Assembly: GCA_030826265.1 (NCBI GenBank) | Contig: JAPJOH010000013.1 | Location: forward strand, 1-62,048 | Reading direction: 5' to 3' | Source of the DNA: Collinsella aerofaciens | GTDB lineage: Bacteria > Actinomycetota > Coriobacteriia > Coriobacteriales > Coriobacteriaceae | Length of the DNA: 62,048 nucleotides | Shown: positions 54,458 through 62,048 of the stretch, in pieces | Layout of the letters: every line of letters begins with the position of its first letter | Numbering within the stretch: the stretch's first letter is position 1 | Translations under genes and position numbers: made by a program | The notes under the pieces: generated by a model | Databases searched by the model: none | Told to the model about the DNA's origin: nothing | Seen by the model: the letters and a program-made list of their open reading frames with translations, nothing else

Positions 54458-54796
54458 ATGAAAAAGATCACGGCTATCGTGCGTCAGGAAAAGCTTGAGG
54501 TTCTTAAAGACGCGCTGTTTGCTGTCGATGTTCGTGGCATGACTATTAACCAAGTGCAGGGCTGCGGCGCACAGCATGGCTGGAAGGAATACGTGCGCGG
54601 CAACGAGTTGCTTGTCAACACGATTCCTAAGGTGCAGTTCACGCTCATTTGCGCCGACGAGCACGTCGACGGCATTGTCGATATCATCTGCAGCGCCGCT
54701 CGCACCGGTGCCGTCGGCGACGGCAAGATCTGGGTCGAGCCGGTCGAGGAGGTTATCCGCATCCGTACCGGCGAACACGGCCCCGCTGCGGTGTAG
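54458..54796 (+). CDS. glnK: PII signal protein (GlnK type) without the uridylylation tyrosine
   Basis: This 112-aa protein has the PII fold with GDGKIWVEPVEEVIRIRTGE at the C-terminus. The T-loop reads GWKEYVRGNELLVNTIPKVQ. Aligned with E. coli GlnB, Tyr51 is Leu, so UMP cannot be attached there. It is linked to amt and probably senses ATP/ADP and 2-oxoglutarate only. AGAGAGG precedes the ATG. Confidence 0.92.
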   Translation: MKKITAIVRQEKLEVLKDALFAVDVRGMTINQVQGCGAQHGWKEYVRGNELLVNTIPKVQFTLICADEHVDGIVDIICSAARTGAVGDGKIWVEPVEEVIRIRTGEHGPAAV

Positions 54797-54877
54797 GACA
54801 ATCTTTCGCCTGACGGGCGTGCCTCTCTTGGGGCGCGCCCGTTCTCGTCTACAATATCGTGCAGACGAAGGAGAGGC

Positions 54878-55741
54878 ATGCCCATGATCAAGATGTTTGC
54901 GAGTGACTTAGACGGAACACTGCTGAACGCCCTGCACGAGGCGGATGGGACCATCCGCCGTGCCATTCGCGAGCTGACCGAGGCTGGCCTGCATGTGGTT
55001 CCCGCGACCGGGCGCTCGACGTTGCCAATCGGCGAGCATGGCTTTACGGGCCTGGCGCTTGACGCTTGCTGCTCCAATGGGTCCATCGTGCGCAACAGCC
55101 ATGGCGAAGTACTCAAGACCTGGACCATCGACCCGCAGGTTACCGAGGAGCTGCTCAAGGCGTTCCCGGACATTTGCTTCGACTGCTCCACGCCTGACGG
55201 CATGTTCTCGAGCGGATCGTTTGAGATGCACCAGGCGGGCTTTAAAAAGGACAGTCCTGTCAAGCGCATCGTGATGCGCGGCATGCGTGCACGTGGCGGG
55301 TATCACGAGGAGCAGTATTTCGATCAGTCGATCGGCGATATCTTGCGTCACGATGTATGCAAGATCAATTGTCGCGTGACCTCACCCGAGCTGGAGCGCG
55401 ACCTTAAGGCGTATTTGGCCGAGCGCTCGGACCGCGTGGTCAACGCGCCGTTCGATCCGGTGATGTTCGAGATCACGGACGTGGCGTGCAACAAGGGCGA
55501 GAGTGTGGCTTGGCTGGCGGGCTACTACGGTATTGCCGAGGATGAGGTCGCGGTCTACGGCGACGGCGGCAACGACATCGCCATGCTCAAGCGTTTCCGT
55601 CACAGCTATGCCACCAAGAATGGCAGTGACGCGGCCAAGGCCGCCGCGAGCGCGACTATCGGCAGCTGCATGGTCCACGCCGTCCCCAAACACATGCTCG
55701 CCACCATGCGCAAGCAAAACCCCCGCACCATCATCGAATAA
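54878..55741 (+). CDS. HAD-superfamily Cof-type phosphatase
   Basis: This 287-aa protein has the nucleophile Asp in FASDLDGTLLN (about residue 10), motif II in PATGRS, a C2-type cap, and the Mg-binding GDGGNDIAMLKRF. It dephosphorylates sugar phosphates or flavin phosphate. AAGGAG precedes the ATG. A hairpin follows 1 nt after the stop. Confidence 0.9.
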   Translation: MPMIKMFASDLDGTLLNALHEADGTIRRAIRELTEAGLHVVPATGRSTLPIGEHGFTGLALDACCSNGSIVRNSHGEVLKTWTIDPQVTEELLKAFPDICFDCSTPDGMFSSGSFEMHQAGFKKDSPVKRIVMRGMRARGGYHEEQYFDQSIGDILRHDVCKINCRVTSPELERDLKAYLAERSDRVVNAPFDPVMFEITDVACNKGESVAWLAGYYGIAEDEVAVYGDGGNDIAMLKRFRHSYATKNGSDAAKAAASATIGSCMVHAVPKHMLATMRKQNPRTIIE

Positions 55742-55770
55742 TGTGACAAAGGGGCAGCCCCTTTGTCACA
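55742..55770 (+). repeat. GTGACAAAG hairpin, left copy
   Basis: TGTGACAAAGGGG (55742-55754) pairs perfectly with CCCCTTTGTCACA (55758-55770). It is the likely 3' hairpin of the HAD gene. A near copy is at 56185, on the other side of the small-peptide gene. Confidence 0.8.
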
Positions 55771-55895
55771 GGGGTCTGTGTTCTTGGAATACGAACATAT
55801 ATTCGCATATACAACTACGCTTTGATAGAATCGGTATCGTTGGCGGCAGTTCCATGTGCCGGGCAGCGCCCTCCACCTGATGGGAGGTGATGCCC

Positions 55896-56021
55896 ATGAC
55901 CGATTTGATTGATTTCGTGAGACTTCTGACCGCTTTGGTCTCGTTCTTCACGGCGCTCGTCGGCCTTTCCGAGGCACTCAAGCAGCGTTCGAAGCGCAAC
56001 AGAAGGGGTCGCCGCCGCTAA
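55896..56021 (+). CDS. 41-aa hydrophobic peptide with basic tail, possible type I toxin
   Basis: The peptide begins MTDLIDFVRLLTALVSFF, continues as one membrane helix (about residues 5-26) and ends in KQRSKRNRRGRRR. A very strong ribosome-binding site, GGGAGGTG, lies just upstream, and CACCT/CCTCC at 55869-55879 can pair with it. TAGAAT with an upstream TTCGCA suggests a promoter near 55810-55835. Small helical peptides with a masked ribosome-binding site are typical type I toxins. No homologue is recognised with confidence. The rest of 55771-56305 has no other gene. Confidence 0.55.
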   Translation: MTDLIDFVRLLTALVSFFTALVGLSEALKQRSKRNRRGRRR

Positions 56022-56142
56022 GGCGTTGACCCCCTAATGCAAACAACGGCGCTGCCCAGCTTTCCAGAACTTGGGCTGCCGTCGACACTATTCTACCCAC
56101 GAATGACATTTTGAACAATCAGCAATGCCGCTCCAAAAGCCA

Positions 56143-56213
56143 GGCACAACTGGCACAACTGGCACAACCTAGGCGGTCGCTGAATGTGACAAAGAGGCTG
56201 CCCCTTCGTCACA
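56143..56213. repeat. 9-bp triplet repeat and right copy of the GTGACAAAG hairpin
   Basis: GGCACAACT is repeated three times from 56143. TGTGACAAAGAGG-CTG-CCCCTTCGTCACA at 56185-56213 is a diverged copy of the 55742 hairpin with two arm mismatches. Confidence 0.7.
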
Positions 56214-56305
56214 TCCCAAATATTGCCTTTACGTGTTGATGCACACGGTGTGCAATAATACTCGCACTGTGCAATAGCGCACAGGCTGAGTAACAAGGAG
56301 GACGT

Positions 56306-57016
56306 TTGTCCCAGCTCGAGAAATGCGATCGCCGGTCCCTTCGCTCGCAGCGTGCCCTTCGCCAGGCACTTGCCAGCGAGCTTGCCGAAAGCGGCGACCT
56401 TTCGCGCATTAATGTCGCGTCGCTCACCGAGCGCGCTGGCCTTACGCGCCGCACGTTCTATTCGCACTACCGCGATATCCCCGACTTTATCAATCAAATC
56501 GAGGACGGCTTGCTGGCCGAGATCCGTGAGCGCATTGAGCTCATCACCGCAGCTCAGCTGCCCGATCTCTATCACAACATCGATGAGCTCGAGCCGGCAC
56601 CCGGTTCGGTTGAGTTGCTGCGCTACCTTGCGGCCAACCGCGATTTAATCGGATCGCTGCTGGGCCCGGGCGGCGACCCCGCCTTTATTAAAAAGATCAT
56701 CGATACCGCACGCGAGGCCGTGGTGCCGCGCGCACAGACGGGCATTTTGGGCTTGGCGCTGGGCACCTTCTTTGACTACTACGTCACCTATGTCGTGAGT
56801 GCCGAGGTCGGCATGATCCAGCGTTGGTTTGAGCGTGACCTTTCTGAATCGCCCGAGACCATGGCGCGCATTATGACGGTTATCGCCTTTGTGCGCCCCG
56901 GCGACCTGTATGGCCAACCCATCGATATCAACGTGCCGGAATACGGCATGAAGCTATTGAACCTGCAGCTCGAGGACGCGGTCGACACCACCGCAACCGT
57001 CGAGTCCAACAACTAA
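56306..57016 (+). CDS. TetR-family transcriptional regulator
   Basis: This 236-aa protein has an N-terminal helix-turn-helix (INVASLTERAGLTRRTFYSHY, about residues 35-55) and an all-helical ligand domain. The start is TTG at 56306, supported by AAGGAGG 4 nt upstream. It ends 11 bp before the giant activase gene and is probably its regulator, perhaps autoregulated. Confidence 0.88.
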   Translation: MSQLEKCDRRSLRSQRALRQALASELAESGDLSRINVASLTERAGLTRRTFYSHYRDIPDFINQIEDGLLAEIRERIELITAAQLPDLYHNIDELEPAPGSVELLRYLAANRDLIGSLLGPGGDPAFIKKIIDTAREAVVPRAQTGILGLALGTFFDYYVTYVVSAEVGMIQRWFERDLSESPETMARIMTVIAFVRPGDLYGQPIDINVPEYGMKLLNLQLEDAVDTTATVESNN

Positions 57017-57027
57017 GAGGAGAGACA

Positions 57028-60000
57028 ATGAGCAAACTCGTCGAGGGCATTAAAGACCGCGTGGTCGCTGCTGCACGCGAGGCCGCGCCCGCCGTGGTGG
57101 ACGCCGCGCAGAAGGCCGCGACCGCGGCTGCCGAGAAAGTTGCCGAGGCAGTTGCCGATGCCAAGAACGCGGCAGGGGAGACGTCCGTCGCTAGCGAGCC
57201 CGCCACCGACGCTGAACCCCTAGTCGCCACCGCCGCCCAGGCCCCCGAAGGCGCGATCTTCAACCCCGAGGCCGCCCGCGGCAACCTGCACCTGGGCATC
57301 GACGTGGGCTCCACCACCGTTAAGCTCGCTGTGCTCAACGACGACAACCAGATTGTCTACGCCAAGTACCAGCGTCACCACACCGACGTCCGCGCTTGCG
57401 CCCGCGACTTGTTCGAGGGTGCCGCGACCGTGCTGCCGACGGCCCAAATGACCTGTGCCATTACCGGTTCGGGCGGCCTGTTGCTGTCCCAGTGGCTCGA
57501 CCTGGAGTTTGTCCAGGAGGTCATCGCCAGCAAGCGCGCTGTCGAGACCCTCATCCCGGCCACCGACGTCGCCATCGAGCTGGGCGGCGAGGACGCCAAG
57601 ATCATCTACTTTGACAACGGCATCGAGCAGCGCATGAACGGCACCTGCGCCGGCGGTACGGGCGCGTTCATCGACCAGATGGCAACCCTGCTGCACACCG
57701 ATGCCAGCGGCCTTAACGAACTCGCGGCCAACGCCACCACCATCTATCCCATCGCCAGCCGCTGCGGCGTCTTTGCCAAGACCGACGTCCAACCGCTGCT
57801 CAACGAGGGCGCCCGCCCCGAGGACGTGGCCGCCTCCATCTTCCAGGCTGTCGTGACCCAGACCATTTCGGGCCTGGCGTGTGGCCGTCCCATCCGCGGC
57901 AACGTTGCCTTCCTGGGCGGCCCGCTGCAGTACCTCTCCGAGCTGCGCCACCGCTTCTACCTCACGCTCAACCTGGACGAGGAGCACCGCATTGTGCCCC
58001 AAAACGCCCACCTGTTTGTGGCGAGCGGCGCCGCCATGGCGCACGAGTCCAACAAGCTCAGCACGTTCCCGCAGCTCATCGAGGCCATCGATGCCCTGGG
58101 TGACACACAGGGTGCCGAGGTCGAGCGCCTGGATCCGCTCTTTGCCACCGACGAGGACTTCGCCGAGTTCAAGACCCGCCACGACCAGGAAGTCGTCCCC
58201 AAGGGCAAACTCGAAGGCTACACCGGCCGCGTGTTCATCGGCATCGACGCCGGTTCCACCACCATGAAGGCTGCGCTTGTGGGCGAGGACGGCCAGCTGT
58301 TGCACACCTGGTACGGCAACAACAACGGCGACATCCTGGGCACGGCCAAGGTCATCATGGCCGATTTCTACAACCACATCCCCGCCGGCTGCACCATAGG
58401 CCACGTGACCACCACGGGCTACGGCGAGGCGCTGCTCATCGAGGCCCTCAAGGCCGATTCCGGCGAGATCGAGACCGTCGCGCACCTGCGCGGCGCCAAG
58501 GCGTTCCTGCCCGGCGTCGAGTTCATTCTGGACATTGGCGGCCAGGACATGAAGTGCCTGCGCGTCAAGGACGGCGTCATCGAGCACATCATGCTCAACG
58601 AGGCCTGCTCGTCGGGTTGCGGTAGCTTTATCGAGAGCTTCGCCGTCTCTATGAACATGGACGTGCGCGCGTTCGCCAACGCCGCCATCCATGCCAAAGC
58701 CCCGGTCGACCTGGGAAGTCGCTGCACGGTCTTTATGAACTCGCGCGTCAAGCAGGCGCAAAAGGAAGGCGCCACGGTGGGCGATATCGCGGCAGGTCTG
58801 TCTTATTCCGTCATCAAGAATGCCCTGTTCAAGGTCATTAAGCTGCGCGATCCCAAGGAGATCGGCAGCCAGGTAATCGTCCAGGGCGGCACCTTTATGT
58901 CCGATGCCACGCTGCGCGCGTTTGAGCAGCTCACCGGCGTTCATGCCGTGCGTCCCGACATCGCCGGCTGCATGGGCGCCTACGGTGCGGCCCTGCTCGC
59001 CCGCGATCGCGCCGGCGCCGACGGCACCTCGACCATTCTTTCGGCTGAGGACATCGCGCACCTCACCGTGACGCAAAAGCATGTCCGCTGCGGCCGTTGC
59101 TCCAACAACTGCCAGCTTACCGTCAACGACTTTGGCGGTGGCAGGCGCTTCATTACCGGCAACCGCTGCGAGAAGGGCGCCGGCCACAAAAAGCAGAAGA
59201 CCGAGGCCCCCAACCTCTTCAAAAAGAAAAACGAGCTGCTCTTTAACCGCGAGGTCCTGAGCCCCGACGAGGCCCCGCGCGGCACCGTCGGCATCCCGCG
59301 CGCGCTCAACATGTACGAGAACTACCCCTTCTGGCACGCGTTCTTTACGCGCCTGGGCTTTAGCGTGCAGCTGTCCGACCAGTCGAGCAAGAAGACCTAC
59401 CAGGCGGGCATCGAGTCCATGCCGTCCGAGAGCGTATGCTATCCGGCCAAGATGAGCCATGGCCACGTGATGAACCTCATCGACCGTGACGTCGACTTTA
59501 TCTGGATGCCGTGCGTGCGTTGGGAGCGCAAGGAGGATCCGACGGCTGACAACTGCTATAACTGCCCCATCGTCATGAGCTACCCCACGGCGCTGGCGCT
59601 CAATATTGACGAGATCCGCGAGCAGAACATCGAGTTCCTGTATCCGTTTGTGCCGTATCACGACAAGACCGAGCTCAAGCGTCGCCTGTACCAGGTGCTC
59701 GCCGTCGACCGTGTGGCCGATGCTGAGGCCGGTCGCGGTCGCGTGCGCGGTCCTAAAATCACGCGCTCCGAGGTTGATGCCGCCGTCAACGCTGCTTTTG
59801 AGGCCGACGCGCGCTTCCACGAGGATATCCAGACCATGGGCGAGGAGGCTCTCAAGTGGGTCGAGGACCACGGCGGTCACGGCATCGTGCTCGCCGGTCG
59901 TCCCTACCATAACGACCCCGAGATCAACCATGCCCTGCCCGAGCTTATCTCGAGCTTTGGCTTTGCGGTCTTTACCGAGGATTCGCTCGCGCATCTGGTG

Positions 60001-61815
60001 AAGCCCGAGCGCCCGATCCGCGTCGTCGATCAGTGGATGTATCACAGCCGCCTGTACGCCGTCGCCCGTTTTGTGACGATGCGCAACGACCTGGACCTGA
60101 TCCAGCTCAATTCCTTCGGCTGCGGCCTGGACGCTCTGACCACTGATCAGGTGCAGGAGATCCTGGAGGCCAGCGGCAAGATTTACACCGTGCTCAAGAT
60201 TGACGAGGTGTCCAACTTGGGCGCCGCGCGTATCCGTATTCGCTCGCTCATGGCGGCGCTCAAGGACCAGGAGGCCGAGCGCTTGGCCGAGGCTACGGCC
60301 GCGGGCGAGACTTACGAGCAGGGCGATGCCGCGCCGGTGGCGCCCTCCACGGATGCCCCCGCGTTCGCGAGCCGTAAGTACACGTTCGAGGCGCAGCGCG
60401 AGAGTGCTTCGACCGCGTGGCCCAAGGTGCCCTTTACCGAGCAGATGCGCGAGGAGGGCTACACCATCCTGTGCCCGCAGATGGCGCCGATCCACTTTGA
60501 CCTGGTCAAAGAGGTGTTCCGTGGTGCTGGCTACAACTTGGAGCTGCTGCCCTCGACCGATCACGATGCCGTCGAGGCCGGCTTGCGCTACGTGAACAAC
60601 GACATCTGCTATCCGTCGATCCTGGTGACGGGCCAGATCATGGAGGCCATCGAGAGCGGTCGGTACGACCTGTCCAAGACGGCCGTGGTTATCAGCCAGA
60701 CCGGCGGCGGCTGCCGTGCCACCAACTACATCGCACTCATCCGCAAGGCCCTGCGCGAGAGCGGCCACCCCGAGATCCCGGTGATCTCGCTTTCGGCCGT
60801 GGCGCTCGGCGAGGATAATCCTGGCTTTAAGATTACGCCGGCGCTGCTCAAGCAAGCAGTCTACGCGGTGCTCTTTGGCGACGTGATGATGCAGATGCTC
60901 TATCGTTGCCGTCCGTACGAGGCTACGCCCGGTGCCGCCAATGCGCTCTACGAGGAGTACATGGCGCGCGCCCGCAAGCTGGCGCCCAAGTTCAACAGGC
61001 ATAATTACACCAAGCTGTGCCGCGAAGCCATCCGCGCGTTCGATACCATGCCGCTCGTGGGCGAGGGCACCAAGCCGCGCGTGGGCGTGGTCGGCGAGAT
61101 CTTGGTCAAGTTCCATCCCACGGCCAACAACCACGTGGTCGACGTTATCGAGCGCGAGGGCTGCGAGGCCGTGGTGCCGGGCCTGCTCGACTTCTTCCTG
61201 TACTCCATGAGCAACGCCGAGCTGCAGAAGGATGAGCTGGGTAGCTCTGCTACAACGCGTGCGGGCATGCAGGCGCTCATCAAGCTCGTGGACTGGATGC
61301 GTACGCCGGTGGAGGAGATGCTCGAAAAGTCCCGCCGCTTTGAGGCGCCCGAGCGCATCGGCACCATGGCCGATAAGGCCCGCACGGTGCTTTCGGTGTG
61401 CAACAACATGGGCGAGGGCTGGCTGCTCACGGCTGAGATGCTCGATCTGATTGACCACGGTGCGCCCAACATCATCTGCACGCAGCCCTTCGCGTGCCTG
61501 CCCAACCACGTGGTGGGCAAGGCCGTGATCAAGGAGCTGCGCCGCCAACATCCCGAGAGCAACATCGTCGCGGTGGACTATGATCCTGGTGCGTCCGAGG
61601 TCAACCAGCTCAACCGTATTAAGCTCATGATCAGCGTGGCCAAGGAAAACATGCGCGCCGGCAAGGGCTTTAAGCTTGAGAAGGTGGCGCCGCTCGCGAT
61701 GGACGAGGTCACCGGCCAGATGCGTGCCCACGACGGCTGCGTGAGCTGCGGTTCGGTCGATGAGAGCGCCGTGGCGTCGGTCGCTGAGCGCCTGGGACGC
61801 GGCATTAAGAAGTAG
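57028..61815 (+). CDS. Giant acyl-CoA dehydratase activase / dehydratase-like fusion protein
   Basis: This 1595-aa protein opens with an Ala/Lys-rich amphipathic extension (about residues 1-60). Two BadF/BcrA-type ASKHA ATPase domains follow: GIDVGSTTVKLAV with cluster Cys in GTCAGGTGAF, then GIDAGSTTMKAAL with EACSSGCGSF. A cysteine segment CGRCSNNC comes next (about residue 690). The C-terminal half resembles DUF2229 and 2-hydroxyacyl-CoA dehydratase D-type proteins, with SVCYPAKMSHGH. Such proteins drive ATP-dependent low-potential electron transfer through [4Fe-4S] or double-cubane clusters. Substrate unknown. GAGGAGAG precedes the ATG. Confidence 0.9.
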   Translation: MSKLVEGIKDRVVAAAREAAPAVVDAAQKAATAAAEKVAEAVADAKNAAGETSVASEPATDAEPLVATAAQAPEGAIFNPEAARGNLHLGIDVGSTTVKLAVLNDDNQIVYAKYQRHHTDVRACARDLFEGAATVLPTAQMTCAITGSGGLLLSQWLDLEFVQEVIASKRAVETLIPATDVAIELGGEDAKIIYFDNGIEQRMNGTCAGGTGAFIDQMATLLHTDASGLNELAANATTIYPIASRCGVFAKTDVQPLLNEGARPEDVAASIFQAVVTQTISGLACGRPIRGNVAFLGGPLQYLSELRHRFYLTLNLDEEHRIVPQNAHLFVASGAAMAHESNKLSTFPQLIEAIDALGDTQGAEVERLDPLFATDEDFAEFKTRHDQEVVPKGKLEGYTGRVFIGIDAGSTTMKAALVGEDGQLLHTWYGNNNGDILGTAKVIMADFYNHIPAGCTIGHVTTTGYGEALLIEALKADSGEIETVAHLRGAKAFLPGVEFILDIGGQDMKCLRVKDGVIEHIMLNEACSSGCGSFIESFAVSMNMDVRAFANAAIHAKAPVDLGSRCTVFMNSRVKQAQKEGATVGDIAAGLSYSVIKNALFKVIKLRDPKEIGSQVIVQGGTFMSDATLRAFEQLTGVHAVRPDIAGCMGAYGAALLARDRAGADGTSTILSAEDIAHLTVTQKHVRCGRCSNNCQLTVNDFGGGRRFITGNRCEKGAGHKKQKTEAPNLFKKKNELLFNREVLSPDEAPRGTVGIPRALNMYENYPFWHAFFTRLGFSVQLSDQSSKKTYQAGIESMPSESVCYPAKMSHGHVMNLIDRDVDFIWMPCVRWERKEDPTADNCYNCPIVMSYPTALALNIDEIREQNIEFLYPFVPYHDKTELKRRLYQVLAVDRVADAEAGRGRVRGPKITRSEVDAAVNAAFEADARFHEDIQTMGEEALKWVEDHGGHGIVLAGRPYHNDPEINHALPELISSFGFAVFTEDSLAHLVKPERPIRVVDQWMYHSRLYAVARFVTMRNDLDLIQLNSFGCGLDALTTDQVQEILEASGKIYTVLKIDEVSNLGAARIRIRSLMAALKDQEAERLAEATAAGETYEQGDAAPVAPSTDAPAFASRKYTFEAQRESASTAWPKVPFTEQMREEGYTILCPQMAPIHFDLVKEVFRGAGYNLELLPSTDHDAVEAGLRYVNNDICYPSILVTGQIMEAIESGRYDLSKTAVVISQTGGGCRATNYIALIRKALRESGHPEIPVISLSAVALGEDNPGFKITPALLKQAVYAVLFGDVMMQMLYRCRPYEATPGAANALYEEYMARARKLAPKFNRHNYTKLCREAIRAFDTMPLVGEGTKPRVGVVGEILVKFHPTANNHVVDVIEREGCEAVVPGLLDFFLYSMSNAELQKDELGSSATTRAGMQALIKLVDWMRTPVEEMLEKSRRFEAPERIGTMADKARTVLSVCNNMGEGWLLTAEMLDLIDHGAPNIICTQPFACLPNHVVGKAVIKELRRQHPESNIVAVDYDPGASEVNQLNRIKLMISVAKENMRAGKGFKLEKVAPLAMDEVTGQMRAHDGCVSCGSVDESAVASVAERLGRGIKK

Positions 61816-61845
61816 CTGGCCTGCTATGGGCTAGATATGAGACAA

Positions 61846-61876
61846 ACGGGTGGTGGCCGTACCGGCTACCACCCGT
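61846..61876 (+). terminator. Intrinsic terminator after the activase gene
   Basis: 13-bp arms (61846-61858 and 61864-61876, one G-U) are followed by TTTT. Confidence 0.9.
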
Positions 61877-61880
61877 TTTT

Positions 61881-61989
61881 GCTTGGACATATGTTGCGTA
61901 AACGCCCCGACTATCACCCTTTGCGAACTCAGATTTCGGAAGTATGCGGCAAAATCTGAATAGACCGAGCACACCGAATATGTCCAAGC
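61881..61989. repeat. Nested inverted repeat at the window end
   Basis: GCTTGGACATAT (61881-61892) and ATATGTCCAAGC (61978-61989) enclose an inner pair TCAGATTT (61929-61936) and AAATCTGA (61952-61959). It starts directly after the activase terminator. No gene is seen from 61816 to the end of the window. Confidence 0.6.
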
Positions 61990-62048
61990 CCTGTACCTGC
62001 ACTGATAATTGTTCTCGGGGGAAGCGGGCACTGCGGGGCGCGGCAACG

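Noticed and set aside
57220..61731. 1503-aa open frame on the minus strand
   Set aside because: It is antisense to the giant activase gene in a GC-rich region. The composition (Gly/His/Leu/Val-rich without motifs) is that of a shadow frame.

Overview
The window looks like a chromosomal stretch of an anaerobic, fermentative, high-G+C actinobacterium of the Coriobacteriia, most likely a gut Collinsella-type organism. This assignment is inferred from gene content and composition, with no database search. The supporting signs are pyruvate formate-lyase fermentation, a giant BadF-type activase fusion, PTS and GH32 sugar use, the DXP isoprenoid route, and no respiratory genes. No rRNA, tRNA or CRISPR array was seen.

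Layout. (1) 80-4814: a MarR-controlled heterodimeric ABC exporter on the minus strand. (2) 5063-6937: a short-chain dehydrogenase and a 2-keto-3-deoxygluconate permease. (3) 7413-9801: pyruvate formate-lyase encoded as TWO genes, a 683-aa catalytic chain without the glycyl-radical domain and a separate 83-aa glycyl-radical subunit. Its activase PflA is at 17024. (4) 10102-15720: a sucrose/fructoside locus with a LacI regulator, two GH32 enzymes, a PTS EIIBC and well-preserved LacI-type operators. (5) 15996-19339: DegV, PflA, MTA/SAH nucleosidase and EngB. (6) 19469-24761: aspartate-family synthesis (thrB, thrC, lysC, asd). (7) 25112-29660: ogt, then a variable patch with tandem hairpins, a truncated Abi_2 gene run into a ClC-channel remnant, and an intact 2376-bp IS21-family element with a 4-bp target duplication. 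(8) 29932-41966: an ABC/FtsX-type exporter, phosphofructokinase, an Ntn hydrolase, M18 aminopeptidase, D-2-hydroxyacid dehydrogenase, Map with a SEC-C motif, a radical SAM protein and an alpha/beta hydrolase. (9) 42178-44438: a GGDEF(degenerate)-REC-HD-GYP protein with an HPt partner. (10) 44544-48865: a polar amino-acid ABC importer with a C26 amidohydrolase. (11) 49364-54796: dxs, an HD protein, a membrane gene broken by an in-frame amber codon, and amt-glnK. (12) 54878-61815: a HAD phosphatase, a 41-aa toxin-like peptide, a TetR regulator and a 1595-aa activase/dehydratase fusion.

The most striking non-coding feature is a set of large intergenic hairpins. Three elements of about 120-130 bp (9829-9948, 24775-24902, 33800-33920), plus a half copy at 19405, have quite different but still self-complementary outer and inner stems around conserved internal-loop sequences. 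Each lies in the sense direction just after the stop codon of a central-metabolism gene (glycyl-radical subunit, asd, pfk, thrB). A second set of small hairpins carries GGGACAGG in the loop and resembles REP elements. Together with the split pyruvate formate-lyase, these are the best candidates for undescribed biology here.
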